Assembly: GCA_903907305.1 (NCBI GenBank)
Contig: CAIVNT010000216.1
Span: 1-12,356 of the forward strand
Origin: an uncultured Ignavibacteriota bacterium
GTDB lineage: Bacteria; Bacteroidota; Ignavibacteria; UBA10030; UBA8401
Reading direction: 5' to 3'
DNA: 12,356 bases
A model generated the notes under the pieces. The model ran no database searches and was not told the DNA's origin. It saw only the letters and a list, made by a program, of their open reading frames with translations. The stretch's first letter is position 1. Each line of letters opens with the position of its first letter. Position numbers and translations under genes: made by a program. This document shows positions 12,262-12,356 of this stretch, piece by piece.

Positions 12262-12356
12262 TTAGAATAAATTCATATCAACGACTAAACCAATGCTGCA
12301 ATTAAATGGGGATGCGTCATAATAACCGCCGTATGTACCGGTTATCGGCACTGTAA
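12262..12356 (-). CDS. C-terminal end of a probable outer-membrane beta-barrel protein (runs off right edge)
   Basis: One minus-strand frame is open from the right edge to a TAA at 12262-12264 and gives 30 residues, TVPITGTYGGYYDASPFNCS followed by IGLVVDMNLF. The other two minus-strand frames are closed by early stops. The last ten residues alternate hydrophobic and polar positions and finish in Phe, the usual signature of the final beta-strand of outer-membrane barrels recognised by BAM; the GGYY turn region fits as well. The fragment is too short to name a family. It ends 30 nt before the aldo/keto reductase ATG and is probably in the same operon. Confidence 0.5.
   Translation of the reverse strand, partial: TVPITGTYGGYYDASPFNCSIGLVVDMNLF

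Overview
The window looks like chromosomal DNA of moderate GC content from a member of the Bacteroidota/Chlorobiota/Ignavibacteriota group. The pointers are a lipoprotein that fuses a family-3 glycosidase to a serine-hydrolase domain, a DUF4922 gene paired with a SpoIID-domain gene, a Tat-exported aldo/keto reductase, mostly weak Shine-Dalgarno sites, and a barrel-like C-terminus ending in Phe. This placement rests on recognising families, not on a marker gene. Every gene I accept is on the minus strand, so transcription runs from high to low coordinates.

Layout in transcription order: (1) 12356-12262, the C-terminal end of a probable outer-membrane beta-barrel protein. (2) 12231-11284, a Tat-signal aldo/keto reductase. 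(3) 11219-10599, a DUF1801/YdeI-type protein, followed by a 299-bp gap with terminator-like hairpins and an unexplained open stretch. (4) 10299-8836, a two-part family-2 glycosyltransferase, then a gap full of degraded inverted repeats. (5) 8637-5835, a tight operon of a GNAT acetyltransferase, a DUF4922 (GalT/HIT-like) protein and a SpoIID/LytB-domain protein (8-nt gap, then a 4-nt overlap). (6) 5642-4350, an AmpG-like MFS permease. (7) 4108-294, a BadF-family sugar kinase overlapping by 4 nt the gene for a 954-residue lipoprotein that joins a NagZ-type beta-N-acetylglucosaminidase to a beta-lactamase-fold domain. (8) 226-1, the N-terminus of a DUF1905 protein that runs off the left edge.

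The central 8 kb reads as a peptidoglycan (murein) salvage module. The fusion lipoprotein could take GlcNAc off muropeptides and then, by analogy with the separate NagZ and AmiE proteins of Bacillus subtilis, cut the peptide from MurNAc. The AmpG-like permease would import the products and the BadF-family kinase (the family of Clostridium MurK and of GlcNAc kinases) would phosphorylate GlcNAc and/or MurNAc. The unusual part is the adjoining GNAT-DUF4922-SpoIID operon. It couples a SpoIID-fold protein with no export signal to a nucleotidyltransferase-like protein with GalT-style CxxC and HxHxQ motifs, which suggests a further cytoplasmic route for peptidoglycan-derived sugars. No MurQ, NagA, AmgK or MurU gene is visible here, so the pathway would have to be completed elsewhere.

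The gaps between operons carry short degenerate repeats of several types. I see no rRNA, tRNA, CRISPR array, transposase or phage gene.
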